Source of the DNA: Mycolicibacterium sphagni
GTDB taxonomy: Bacteria > Actinomycetota > Actinomycetes > Mycobacteriales > Mycobacteriaceae
Direction: 5' to 3'
DNA length: 64,000 nucleotides
NCBI RefSeq assembly: GCF_013337765.1
Contig: NZ_VBSB01000007.1
Coordinates: 1-64,000 of the forward strand
In this document: in pieces, positions 44,124 through 52,530 of the stretch
Layout: every line of letters starts with the position of its first letter
How positions within the stretch are numbered: position 1 is the stretch's first letter
Position numbers and translations under genes: made by a program
The notes under the pieces: model-generated
Told to the model about the DNA's origin: nothing
The model's database searches: none
Seen by the model: only the letters and a program-made list of their open reading frames with translations

Positions 44124-44939
44124 ATGCGCTCGATCAGCGTGGTCGCAGTCGTCGCGGTCGCCGCCATCCTCAGTCCCGCTGGCGTGGCCGTCGCGGCGCC
44201 GAAAGACTACTGCGCCGACCTCAAGGGCGGCAACACCGGCAGCGCGTGTGTCATCCAGCTCTCCGACCCCGGGTACAGCATCGACATCAACATCCCGCTG
44301 GACTACCCCGACCAGAAGTCGGTCGCCGACTTCATCTCGCAGACCCGCGACAGCTTCCTCAATACGGCCAAGTCCGGCGCGCCCCGCGATACGCCGTATT
44401 CGTTGACCATCACGCCGACGGAATACACGTCGTCGATTCCGCCGCGCGGCACGCAAAGCGTGGTGTTCAAGGTTGTGCAGAACGTCGGTGGCGCACAGGC
44501 GCAGACGACATACAAGGCATTCGACTGGGACCAGAGCTATCGCAAGGCGATCATCTACACGGCCGCGCCGGACGACAAGGCGAACGCGCCACTGTGGCGG
44601 GTCGACGACCCCCTGAAGACCGTCGCGCCGATCGTCCAGGCCCAACTCCAGCAGCAGCTCGCACCACCACCACCACCACCACCGCCGCCGGCGGCGCCTC
44701 CCACCCAAGCGGGACAGCCGGCCGCGGCTACACCGACGACCACGACCACACCCCCGCCACCCCCACCGCCGTTGCCGTTCGCGACGACCGCCCTCTACAA
44801 CCCGGCCAACTACCAGAATTTCGCAGTGGTCAACGACGGCGTGATCTTCTTCTTCGACCAGGGAGTGGTGCTGCCCGCCTCGTTCGGGGGCCTGCAGGTG
44901 CTGGTGCCCCGGTCGGCCATCGACCCGATGATCGCCTGA
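44124..44939 (+). CDS. Secreted Pro-rich protein with DUF3298/MPT64-like domain
   Basis: This 271-residue protein has a signal peptide (VVAVVAVAAILSPAGVAVAA). An N-terminal MPT64-like half follows (CVIQLSDPGYSIDINIPLDY), then a low-complexity Pro/Thr linker (residues about 181-217), then a C-terminal DUF3298-like strand set (AVVNDGVIFFFDQGVVLP). MPT64-type proteins are secreted mycobacterial antigens of unclear function. The long Pro linker inside the fold is unusual. GAAGGG precedes the ATG. Confidence 0.8.
   Translation: MRSISVVAVVAVAAILSPAGVAVAAPKDYCADLKGGNTGSACVIQLSDPGYSIDINIPLDYPDQKSVADFISQTRDSFLNTAKSGAPRDTPYSLTITPTEYTSSIPPRGTQSVVFKVVQNVGGAQAQTTYKAFDWDQSYRKAIIYTAAPDDKANAPLWRVDDPLKTVAPIVQAQLQQQLAPPPPPPPPPAAPPTQAGQPAAATPTTTTTPPPPPPPLPFATTALYNPANYQNFAVVNDGVIFFFDQGVVLPASFGGLQVLVPRSAIDPMIA
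44662..44690 (+). repeat. Trinucleotide repeat encoding a Pro run
   Basis: A run of (CAC)n units turning into CCG units encodes nine consecutive prolines within the secreted DUF3298-like protein. A second Pro run follows near 44750-44770. Such a tract can change length by replication slippage. Confidence 0.6.
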
Positions 44940-44961
44940 CTACGCGGCATATCGTAGGCGA

Positions 44962-45597
44962 ATGTCAATCGTCCAACGCGAACGCGCCGCGATGGTCGCG
45001 GCCTTCCGTGCGGTGGGGCCGGATGCCCCCACTCTGTGTGGCGGTTGGACGACTCGCGATCTGACCGCGCACCTCCTGGTGCGTGAACGCCGCCCCGATG
45101 CCATGCCCGGCATCTTGTTCGCTCCGCTGGCGCCCTATACCGCGCGCGTGCAGAACAAGCTGACCGCCTCGACCAAGTGGGACGACCCCGTCGAGCTCTT
45201 CGCCACAGGCCCACCATTGCTTTCCGCGTTCAAATTTCTCGACCCGGTGGCGAGCATTCATGAGATGTTCGTCCACCACGAGGACGTCCGCCGTGCGCAG
45301 ACCGGCTGGGAGCCAAGGGAACTCGATGCCAAGACCACCGCCGCGATAAAGCGGCGCATCCCGGTGGTCAGCCGGGCGGCCCTATCGAAGGCCATGGCAG
45401 CGGTGCCCGCTCGGCTGACGTTGCGCACCCCCGACGGTCAGACCGTGACGACGGTTGGGCATGGTTCGCCCGTCACCGTGACGGGTGAGCCGCTGGAGTT
45501 GCTGCTGTTTGCGTTCGGGCGCAACGCCGTTCGCGTCGACTTCGATGGAGACGACGAGGTCATCAGCGCGGTGCTGGCCGCCGAGCGCGGATTCTGA
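44962..45597 (+). CDS. TIGR03085/MDMPI-type (DinB-fold) protein
   Basis: This 211-residue protein has the actinobacterial mycothiol-dependent maleylpyruvate isomerase-like N-terminal helix bundle (PTLCGGWTTRDLTAHLLVRE with the metal-type His) and IHEMFVHHEDVRRAQ. The C-terminal domain is SCP2-like (TVTTVGHGSPVTVTGEPLEL). Family members are metal- and mycothiol-linked; the exact reaction is unknown. It lies 22 bp after the secreted protein gene and converges on a spermidine-synthase-like gene. Confidence 0.8.
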   Translation: MSIVQRERAAMVAAFRAVGPDAPTLCGGWTTRDLTAHLLVRERRPDAMPGILFAPLAPYTARVQNKLTASTKWDDPVELFATGPPLLSAFKFLDPVASIHEMFVHHEDVRRAQTGWEPRELDAKTTAAIKRRIPVVSRAALSKAMAAVPARLTLRTPDGQTVTTVGHGSPVTVTGEPLELLLFAFGRNAVRVDFDGDDEVISAVLAAERGF

Positions 45598-45610
45598 CGG
45601 CCGGCGCCAT

Positions 45611-46321
45611 CTACCTCGCGACGTAGACGGTGTTGGTCGAGTACCCGCCGGTCAGCGGATTGGGGAACCGAATGATGGATGCCTCGGAGTGGTCGAAGAC
45701 CTCGGCGAGAACGGCCTCAAAGGCAGCGTCGGGTGGATCATCCGACCACAGCGCGAAAACCCCGCCGGCGTGCAGGTGTCCGACGAGCTTTCTCAGTCCC
45801 GCTGGCGTGTAGAACGCAGAGTGACTCGGGTGCAGAACGTGTCGCGGCGTGTGGTCGATATCGAGGAGTACGGCGTGAAAGAGCCGGCCCGGTGTCTCCG
45901 GATCGAAACCGGCTTCGCTTCCGGCCATGGCGAAAAAGTCGCCCTGCTGCAAGCGCACCCGCGGATCCGACACCAGGCCGGCAGTGTCGGGAAGCAACCC
46001 ACGCTGGTGCCAGCCGATGACCTCCCCGAGGGCTTCCACCACGACGAGCGAACGAATGCGGGGGTCCTCGATGGCCGTCTGCGCGGTGTAGCCGAGCCCC
46101 AATCCCCCGACAACGACATCGAGGTCGGCATCCACCGCCTGGGCCAGGCCGAGGCGCGCGAGCGCTACCTCGGCCGCGGTGAACAGGCTCGACATCAGGA
46201 ACTCGTCGCCGAGCTTGACTTCGTAGACGTCGACGTTGAGGGACGGCTCGATCCGTCGGCGCAGGCTAATGGTTCCCATAGGGGTCTCGGACCAGTCGAG
46301 TACCTCGAAACGCGCACTCAC
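45611..46321 (-). CDS. Spermidine-synthase-like (SpeE fold) protein
   Basis: This protein of about 236 residues is a class I methyltransferase-fold aminopropyltransferase homologue: VVVGGLGLGYTAQTAIEDPR for motif I, VVVEALGEVIGWH for post-I, and VLLDIDHTPRHVLHPSHSAF around the active site. Such short SpeE-like proteins are common in mycobacteria and need not make spermidine. I place the start at the GTG at 46321, just before conserved sequence. A start at 46345 would add eight residues. Confidence 0.75.
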   Translation of the reverse strand: MSARFEVLDWSETPMGTISLRRRIEPSLNVDVYEVKLGDEFLMSSLFTAAEVALARLGLAQAVDADLDVVVGGLGLGYTAQTAIEDPRIRSLVVVEALGEVIGWHQRGLLPDTAGLVSDPRVRLQQGDFFAMAGSEAGFDPETPGRLFHAVLLDIDHTPRHVLHPSHSAFYTPAGLRKLVGHLHAGGVFALWSDDPPDAAFEAVLAEVFDHSEASIIRFPNPLTGGYSTNTVYVAR

Positions 46322-46345
46322 GACGCACCACCGATCCGCCCGCAA

Positions 46346-46722
46346 TATCGCTCGCCGAGAACAACTCAGCGAGGGAAGCCTACAGACAGTCAGTCGTTCT
46401 TCCGGAGGAGCAGCACTTCTGGGTTTCGGCTACGTGATCTCTGTGAAGGTGCGCACCGCGCGTGAGGCGATGCCACACGAACCCACCAATGTGGGTCGCC
46501 GAGAGGGCTCCAAACCGTTGCGCGCACAGGACCCGACGAGCAGTCGGCCGCGTTCAGCGACTCCACTAGCGGACCGACACGCCGACCAACGGTCCCGCTG
46601 TTGTCCCCTAGGACTGAGGCGGTATGCCCGCGTCAGCACCGGTAAGTCTCGGACGCGCCAAAGATCTCGGGCCCCGCCACCAATCATGCGGCGGGCGGCC
46701 TAGCTGATCTTATTTTGTTGAA
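46346..46722. other. Intergenic, no supported gene
   Basis: About 377 bp between the SpeE-like gene and the nitrilase-like fragment. Open frames on both strands have Arg/Ser-rich shadow composition. I see no RNA, repeat or promoter that stands out. Confidence 0.5.
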
Positions 46723-47085
46723 TCAACTGGCTGCGGGAGGTTTCCAAGTGCCTCGGTCGCGCATTAGCTCGACCTGGCGATCCATGATGTCCCGTTTGTA
46801 CTCGGCATGCCTCCCGGGAACACGGTTCATGTAGAGGTTCTTGGGGTAGATCGGCTGCTCGTAAATGATTTGGGCCAATTCAGACCGAATGTCTTTAACC
46901 CAGTTCGTCGCTTGGGCGTTCATGCGATGGTGACGCAGAGCTTCGATATTTATCACGCCGGTGACAAACGTCGAGTTGTTGGAAGAGCACAAATCGACTG
47001 TGCAGACAGTCGGTTGACCCCGACTGCGGTCCATGAGGGCCTGCCATTCGTGCGGGCGAATTGCAAAGATATACCCGCGCAGATG
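46723..47085 (-). pseudogene. C-terminal remnant resembling a nitrilase-superfamily hydrolase
   Basis: The last 110-120 codons of this frame look like real protein: QPTVCTVDLCSSNNSTFVTG, then NWVKDIRSELAQIIYEQPIY, PKNLYMNRVPGRHAEYKRDI and MDRQVELMRDRGTW. I recall this ending from mycobacterial carbon-nitrogen hydrolases. Upstream of about 47085 the frame loses protein-like character and runs into the start of the FAD oxidase on the other strand. The Glu-Lys-Cys catalytic core is absent, so it is a 3' fragment of a lost gene. The family identification is tentative. Confidence 0.45.
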
Positions 47086-47157
47086 TGCATGACGGTCACC
47101 CTTGTTTGTGCGACGATCGTCGCAACCGGACCTATTCCCGACAGACGGCAGACTGCG

Positions 47158-48654
47158 ATGGGCTTCAGCAGACGCGAGTTCATCACCGCTGGTGCGGCGG
47201 TCGGCGCGAGTCTCGTCCTGGCCAGCTGCTCGGATTCCGCGCCCTCTGTAATCAAGGATCTCCAAGGTCGCCTCACCGGATCCGTGCTCGTGCCGGGCGA
47301 TTCCAGGTTCGCCGAGGAAAACCTGCCCGCCAACGACAGATACGAGCCGGTCATCCCTGCGGCGATCGCGTTGTGCGAGACGCCCGAAGATGTCCAGGCC
47401 TGCGTTCAGTGGTGCACCAGAGAAGGGGTACAACCCGTTGCGCGCGGAGGCGGGCATAACTACATCGGCGCTTCGACGACCACAGGTTTGCTCATCAAGA
47501 CAAGCGCGATGAACAAAGTCGTCGTTGACGCGAAGGCCCAGACAGTTACGGTCGAGTCGGGCGCTGTGAATGCCAACCTGCTGTCGGCGCTGCGAGGGGG
47601 TTCTCTGATGGTGCCGATTGGCACATGCCCCTCCGTTGGTGTCGCCGGGCTGACGTTGGGCGGCGGTATCGGAGACAACAGCCGCTGGGCCGGGATGACG
47701 TGCGACCACCTGGAATCCACCCGGCTTGTCCTTGCCAACGGAGATTTCGTCGAGGCGAGTGCGACGGTGAACCCCGACCTGTTCTGGGCATTACGCGGTG
47801 CGGCTGGCGGCAACTTCGGGATCAACACGTCGTTGACGTTCAGGCTGCTGGAGATCCCGAAGAAGACGATCACGGTCTACGGCATGCGGTTCAGCGGGAA
47901 GGAGGCGATCGTACCTGCGTGGTCGGCGTTCGACCGGCTCATGCTGGCCGCGCCCGACGAGTTATCCGGCTTCACCGGCATTACCAACGTGAGACCACTC
48001 GGCGCGGATAACACGCCGGCACCGGGTTATCCGGTGTCCTTCCCGACGCTGTCGGTCGATGGCTGTTTCCAAGGCGATGAGAAGACGGCGCGGGAGGTGC
48101 TCCAGCCAGTCCTCGGCTGCAACCCAACCGATGTCATCTTCGGCGAAATGGACTACTGGAGCGCCCAACTCAATTGGTTGGCGGTCGGCGAGATGCCCAA
48201 GCACGGTATGGAAGAGTGTTCGAGGTTCACAAATGTACCGATCTCGCTCGACCATCTGGCGGAGCTGGTCGACCGGGTGAAGGCCGCTCCCGGTCGGACA
48301 GAAGACGCCAATGCCGAGGTGCGCCTGATGTGTTGGAGCGGCGGTCGAGCGAACCGCATCGCCGGTGACGCAATGGCTTATGTCCATCGGTCGGACAACC
48401 ACCTCCTGCGTCCAGCGGTCTGGTGGCGCGATCAGCCCGACTCCATGCAGCGCGACCTGCTCGACTGGACGGCGGACACGTTTAGGTTCATTTCCGACTT
48501 CACTCAACCAGGCAGCTTCCAGAATTGGCCTTACTCCGCTCAGATGGATTGGCAGCAGGCCTATTACGGCGCCAACTTTGACCGGTTGCGGAAGATCAAG
48601 CAGAAATACGATCCCGGCAATTTGTTCCGATACGCCCAGAGCATCCCGGTGTGA
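47158..48654 (+). CDS. Tat-exported FAD-linked oxidase (BBE/PCMH family)
   Basis: This 498-residue protein has a twin-arginine signal (FSRREFITAGAAVGASLVLA) ending in a lipobox-like LASC. An FAD-binding PCMH domain follows (VQPVARGGGHNYIGASTTTG with the flavin-linking His; GVAGLTLGGGIGDNSRWAGM), then a substrate domain and the C-terminal BBE motif YYGANFDRLRKIKQKYDPGN. Such enzymes oxidise alcohols, sugars or alkaloid-like substrates outside the cytoplasm after folding inside. The ATG at 47158 is chosen because the Tat motif begins there. Confidence 0.88.
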   Translation: MGFSRREFITAGAAVGASLVLASCSDSAPSVIKDLQGRLTGSVLVPGDSRFAEENLPANDRYEPVIPAAIALCETPEDVQACVQWCTREGVQPVARGGGHNYIGASTTTGLLIKTSAMNKVVVDAKAQTVTVESGAVNANLLSALRGGSLMVPIGTCPSVGVAGLTLGGGIGDNSRWAGMTCDHLESTRLVLANGDFVEASATVNPDLFWALRGAAGGNFGINTSLTFRLLEIPKKTITVYGMRFSGKEAIVPAWSAFDRLMLAAPDELSGFTGITNVRPLGADNTPAPGYPVSFPTLSVDGCFQGDEKTAREVLQPVLGCNPTDVIFGEMDYWSAQLNWLAVGEMPKHGMEECSRFTNVPISLDHLAELVDRVKAAPGRTEDANAEVRLMCWSGGRANRIAGDAMAYVHRSDNHLLRPAVWWRDQPDSMQRDLLDWTADTFRFISDFTQPGSFQNWPYSAQMDWQQAYYGANFDRLRKIKQKYDPGNLFRYAQSIPV

Positions 48655-48902
48655 CAGGTGGCGAGCACAGACCTCGGCCAAGTTTCAGCAAGGGCGTGTT
48701 AGACGCAGACGAGCCCTGCGCTTGATCAGAATCATCGGCGTGAGCCGGCCATACGCTGTATCTGCTCGGCAATCCGTGGGTTCGATAGTCGTCCCCTTAG
48801 GCCCACTTTTGGACACCCTGATGTCCTTACTCGAACCTGGGACTAGCGCCAGTACTGCAACGATTTCACCGATGCGAACAGCGCGAGGCTTGCACCGTAT
48901 AG

Positions 48903-49660
48903 CTCCACAATGGCTGCGGCGCCCTTCAGCCGTCGGCTCACCAGTCGTCGTCGCGACTTCCGCTGCGGCGGTTCGGTGAGCTGGACCTGCCGGGGGATGG
49001 TTCTCGGTTCGATTACGCCAGTCTGGACAGCGGGCGGGGATTGTTGTTCATCGCTCATCTGGGTGCCAGCGAGGTGGTGGAGGTCGATGTGCACGCCCAC
49101 GCGGTGGTGCGCACGATCCCGAATATGTCGAAGGTGCACGGGGTGTTGGTGGTGCCAGCGCTGCAGCGGGTGTTCGCCACCGCCACCGGCGACAACCAGA
49201 TGGTCATCTTGGATGAACACACCAGCGCGATATTGAACCGTGCGCCGACCGGCGCGTATCCCGATGGGTTGGCCTAAGACCCGAAGCGAAATGCGGTGTG
49301 GACCACCAACGAGAACCGCGGCACCGAGACGGTGATCGACGCCGGCAGTGCTGCTGCGCGCGGGACGGTGGATCTCGGTGGTGAGGTCGGCAATGTCGGC
49401 TATGACCCGGCCATCGACCGGATGCTGGTGGCCGTGCAGGGACGCGGCGATCTGGCGGTGATCGATCCGGCGACCCCGGCGCAGGGGCGGCGTTTGTGGG
49501 CGGCGACGGCAACGCCGTCGTGGTGTCGGTCGACCTCGCCACCGGCCGCGTCACCGGCAGCAACCCCGTCGGGGGGCCCCGATGTGTTGGCCTATGACCC
49601 GGGCGCCCATCGGCTCTATGTGGCCGCGGAAAGCGGCGTGGAACGGCCTTGTGGATGTTA
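48903..49660 (+). pseudogene. Decayed YncE-like beta-propeller protein
   Basis: Beta-propeller blades are readable in pieces: SRFDYASLDSGRGLLFIAHL, GVLVVPALQRVFATATGDNQ, then a TAA at 49275-49277, then WTTNENRGTETVIDAGSAAA and VGYDPAIDRMLVAVQGRGDL in the same frame. Near 49490-49500 the homology jumps frame (GGDGNAVVVSVDLATGRVTG) and near 49575 it jumps again (PDVLAYDPGAHRLYVAAES). One premature stop plus at least two frameshifts, with no convincing start, make this a pseudogene of a YVTN/YncE-type exported protein. Confidence 0.75.
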
Positions 49661-49726
49661 GCCAGCGGCAAACTCTCGTTCGATGTTTCGTCTCCGTGAT
49701 GGCATCGGCCGGGATAAAGTGCGGAG

Positions 49727-50596
49727 GTGCCGGGAACGCCGGATGACAACGGGGTGCATCCAGTTTCGGATTGGCCCCCACTAGCAGCCGTGTTCGCTTT
49801 GGTCATCGGCTTCACGTTCAGCGACGACATCGTCGAATTCGCTCTGGACCTGGCAGGCCGGCGGTTCTCCGGTGCGGGGCCATGGTTGGTGCTCGTCGTG
49901 GATTGCTTCCTGGTAGTTGCGACGGCAGCGCTCAAGTGGCGAATCAGCCCAGCGCCCTTGCTGGTGTTTCTTCGGGCACTGGTCTCGGGGTGGTGGGGCG
50001 TGGGTGCGGTGCTGGTGGTGGCCACCCACCTGGCGTTGATAAGCACCGCGAAATACCGGGCGAGCCTTGGCGACACCGCCGTGATCTGGGTCAGTCTGTT
50101 GGTCTCGTTGGTCTTCGTAGCAGCGATGAGCGTGCTGCTCATCTCATCAATCGCTGAGCAGCCCGGCTCGCGCAGCTGGGTGGCGCCCCTGATCTTCGGC
50201 ACGGCTGTGGTCCAGATCGCTTCTGCCCTGTGGTATCCCGTTATCGACGTCGAGAAGGGCTGCGCGAACGACATCTCCTCGACCTACTTCTCTGACATGA
50301 CGAACATCATCGCGGTCGTTCTGCTCACCGTCGGCATCGAATTGGCCTACGTGCGCCGAGCCGCCCAGTCCTGTGATCCAGCACGCCGGGTGGTGCCGGT
50401 GTTCACCGTGTTCTGGCTGTGCGTCGGCGAAATGCTTGCGTTCACGATGGTGGTTAAGGCTGACGCCGGGTCGCGGTGCGGGTTGGCCGCGGTGTGGCAT
50501 GAGTACCTTTCGTTCGTCGTCACCGCGCAGGCGCTGGCGATTGGGCTGGCGACGGTGTTGTGGTTGCTCGTAACCGATGAGGTGGACAAGAGCTGA
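49727..50596 (+). CDS. Multi-pass membrane protein of unknown function
   Basis: This 289-residue protein has about seven hydrophobic helices (AAVFALVIGFTFSDDIVEFA, GPWLVLVVDCFLVVATAALK, GAVLVVATHLALISTAKY, WVSLLVSLVFVAAMSVLLIS and three more). The loops hold single cysteines (VEKGCANDISS, SRCGLAAVWHE). No family is recognised. The GTG start has GCGGAGGT just upstream. It follows the YncE-like pseudogene, and nothing downstream suggests an operon. Confidence 0.65.
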   Translation: MPGTPDDNGVHPVSDWPPLAAVFALVIGFTFSDDIVEFALDLAGRRFSGAGPWLVLVVDCFLVVATAALKWRISPAPLLVFLRALVSGWWGVGAVLVVATHLALISTAKYRASLGDTAVIWVSLLVSLVFVAAMSVLLISSIAEQPGSRSWVAPLIFGTAVVQIASALWYPVIDVEKGCANDISSTYFSDMTNIIAVVLLTVGIELAYVRRAAQSCDPARRVVPVFTVFWLCVGEMLAFTMVVKADAGSRCGLAAVWHEYLSFVVTAQALAIGLATVLWLLVTDEVDKS

Positions 50597-51159
50597 GCTG
50601 CCTCCGCGGTGGTGCCTTCAAGCCGCCGTGTCGAGGCCAGGCCTGCGGGGCCGGTGGTTGAGTCAAAATTCCCTACTCCCCGGATGCCCGCCATTCATCA
50701 TTGGATCGGTGGCGACAGGACGATGCACAGCCGATGGTCTTCACTCACCGCCCGACGATCGATCACCGGACTTGGAATCCCCAGCTGGGCTTCGCCGATG
50801 GTTCCCATGTATTGATCTACGACGTTCGTGGACACCCATCACCGGGCCTAGCCGTATCTTCCAATTTGCCTGCACTGTCGGAGATCTCACCGCGTTGATC
50901 AACGCAATAGCACTGCGCCAGCGTGCTGCTTGGACGGAGCATAGGGGCAACATCTTCCCGGAGATGGCTCAATTGCAGCCGGGCTTGTTGCGCGCTCTGG
51001 TGTTGGCGGACTGCGCTTCTTGCGCTTCGCGGTTAATCAGGCCCCGGCGGCGGATCGCGACATCTTGGAACAATGTTCTTCCATGTCGCTCAGTCCTCAA
51101 TCTTGACGCGACAAATGAGATAGGTTCTGCCCTGGAGTCAGGACCGGGAGGAGCTGCCG
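50597..51159. other. Intergenic, no supported gene
   Basis: About 560 bp. Three frames are partly open, but none shows a domain, signal peptide or believable start. The composition suggests old degraded coding sequence. GGGAGGAGC at the right end is the ribosome binding site of the carbonic anhydrase. Confidence 0.5.
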
Positions 51160-51903
51160 GTGGATACAAGGTTGTCCAGGCGTGCGTGGTTCGGTGTCGC
51201 GGGGACCGCTACGGTCGGCGTGCTGACCGCATGCGGATCGTCCCAGAATGCCGCGACCACCTCCACGGTGACCGTGCCCGCAGGACCGCATTTCGCCACC
51301 GAAGCACCCCGCCCCGACATTGCCAACGCCGACATAGCGTTGACGGAACTCAAGCAGGGCAACCAACGCTTCGTCGCCGCGACAATGACCCATCCAGACC
51401 AGTCGCCACAGACCCGGCTATCAATATCTCAGGCGCAAAAGCCGTTTGCCATCGTGCTGAGTTGCTCGGATTCGCGACTGCCGCCCGAGGTGATCTTCGA
51501 CCAGGGCCTGGGCGATCTGTTCGCAGTCCGGGTGGCCGGCAACATCATTGACCCGGCCGGGTTAGGCAGCATCGAATACGCCGTCGGGCACCTCGGCGCA
51601 CCACTGATCCTGGTCCTGGGTCACCAGAACTGCGGCGCGGTTTCGGCCACCCTGGATTCACTGCAGCACCACAGCGAACCCCACGGCGACGTCGCCGCGT
51701 TGATCACCGCCATCACCCCAGCCGTCGCAGTTGCCCAACAACGCCCCGGCGACCTGCTGGTCAACACCATCAACGCCAACATCGAGCAATCCCGCGACCA
51801 GATCACCCAATCCAGCCAGTTACAGGGAGCCCTCGATTCCGGCGCATTGAAAGTCGTCACCGGCTACTACAGCCTCGACGACGGCACCGTCGCCTTCGGC
51901 TGA
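51160..51903 (+). CDS. Exported beta-class carbonic anhydrase
   Basis: This 247-residue protein begins with a Tat-type signal ending in a lipobox (LSRRAWFGVAGTATVGVLTA, then CGSS), so it is probably folded in the cytosol and anchored outside. The zinc ligands of beta-carbonic anhydrases are present: LSCSDSRLPPE (Cys and Asp), GHQNCGAV (His and Cys). It interconverts CO2 and bicarbonate. GTG start with GGGAGGAGC upstream. The external location suggests pH or CO2 handling at the envelope. Confidence 0.88.
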   Translation: MDTRLSRRAWFGVAGTATVGVLTACGSSQNAATTSTVTVPAGPHFATEAPRPDIANADIALTELKQGNQRFVAATMTHPDQSPQTRLSISQAQKPFAIVLSCSDSRLPPEVIFDQGLGDLFAVRVAGNIIDPAGLGSIEYAVGHLGAPLILVLGHQNCGAVSATLDSLQHHSEPHGDVAALITAITPAVAVAQQRPGDLLVNTINANIEQSRDQITQSSQLQGALDSGALKVVTGYYSLDDGTVAFG

Positions 51904-52129
51904 CCCGGCTATATTCGCTACCCGATTACCGAACGTGCTCGAGGCGGAACAGCTGGGTCACAGTGCCACGCAGTGTGGCGATGACTTGTGGCCTCCCGCT
52001 GGTTCCGTTCAGTGATTGCTCTTCGGCGAGGCGAACGTCGAATGTCCCTGCCGAGTATCAGCCACGCGAGGCAAATGGGTCTTCTGCGCAGAGCAGACGG
52101 TCAGACCGGTGCGCAACAGACCCGACCGA

Positions 52130-52466
52130 CCTCGCGGCCCGCCGACTGAGTCGGGATCAGCTCAAGCGGGCCCTGGACGGTGCTGTCGGGCTGCTGGACG
52201 ACGCGTAGGGGCAATACCAGCGGAGCAACGCCCAGGAGCGACGTCGGATGAACCAAGCCGTCTTTGAGCGGCTACACGTCGATGACGACGAGATCGCTGA
52301 GTCGCCATTGTCTGAGCTGTTTGGACGGCTGCTGGCACCGGACTTGAAGGTTCAGCTCAAGAACGAGGAAGCGGCCACGTCGAGCGAACCAAATATGACC
52401 ATGACCACCGCAGAGACGATAGGAGCACAAAGAGAAAGAACCTACGACCTCAACCTCAGGTCGTAG
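52130..52466 (+). pseudogene. C-terminal remnant of a serine site-specific recombinase
   Basis: In one frame, interrupted by TAG at 52206-52208, the sequence reads SRDQLKRALDGAVGLLDDA, stop, GQYQRSNAQERRRMNQAVFE, RLHVDDDEIAESPLSELFGR and LLAPDLKVQL. This matches the C-terminal end of actinobacterial large serine recombinases, where a coiled coil precedes a RRxxNQAFFxxLYV-like segment. The catalytic N-terminal and Zn-ribbon parts are absent. It lies directly beside the broken tRNA gene and is probably debris of an earlier element at this site. Confidence 0.55.
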
Positions 52467-52471
52467 GTTCT
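52437..52471 (-). terminator. Rho-independent terminator of the tRNA-Met gene
   Basis: A perfect 14-bp stem (agaacctacgacct at 52437-52450 with its complement at 52458-52471) encloses a 7-base loop. Read on the minus strand it follows the tRNA 3' end by 13 bases and runs into TTCTCTTTG, a U-rich tail, so it terminates leftward transcription from the tRNA. Confidence 0.8.
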
Positions 52472-52484
52472 AACTTTCCTACAT

Positions 52485-52530
52485 TGGTAGCGGGGACAGG
52501 ATTCGAACCTGCGACCTCTGGGTTATGAGC
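52485..52530 (-). tRNA. 3' half of tRNA-Met(CAT): island attachment-site scar
   Basis: Read on the minus strand, 46 bases form the 3' half of a tRNA: anticodon loop CTCATAA (anticodon CAT), anticodon-stem strand CCCAG, a 5-base variable loop, T-arm GCAGG-TTCGAAT-CCTGT, acceptor strand CCCCGCT, A and encoded CCA. Bases beyond 52530 do not continue the anticodon stem (TGTCG in place of a CCCAG complement), and no D-arm or 5' acceptor strand follows. A complete copy is expected at the far end of the island. Isoleucine-2 (lysidine) identity is not excluded. Confidence 0.85.

Noticed and set aside
46236..46703. Plus-strand 155-codon frame after the SpeE-like gene
   Set aside because: Starts antisense to the SpeE-like gene and has shadow composition.
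50577..51551. 324-codon plus-strand frame before and across the carbonic anhydrase
   Set aside because: Overlaps the clear carbonic anhydrase in another frame; no domain recognisable.
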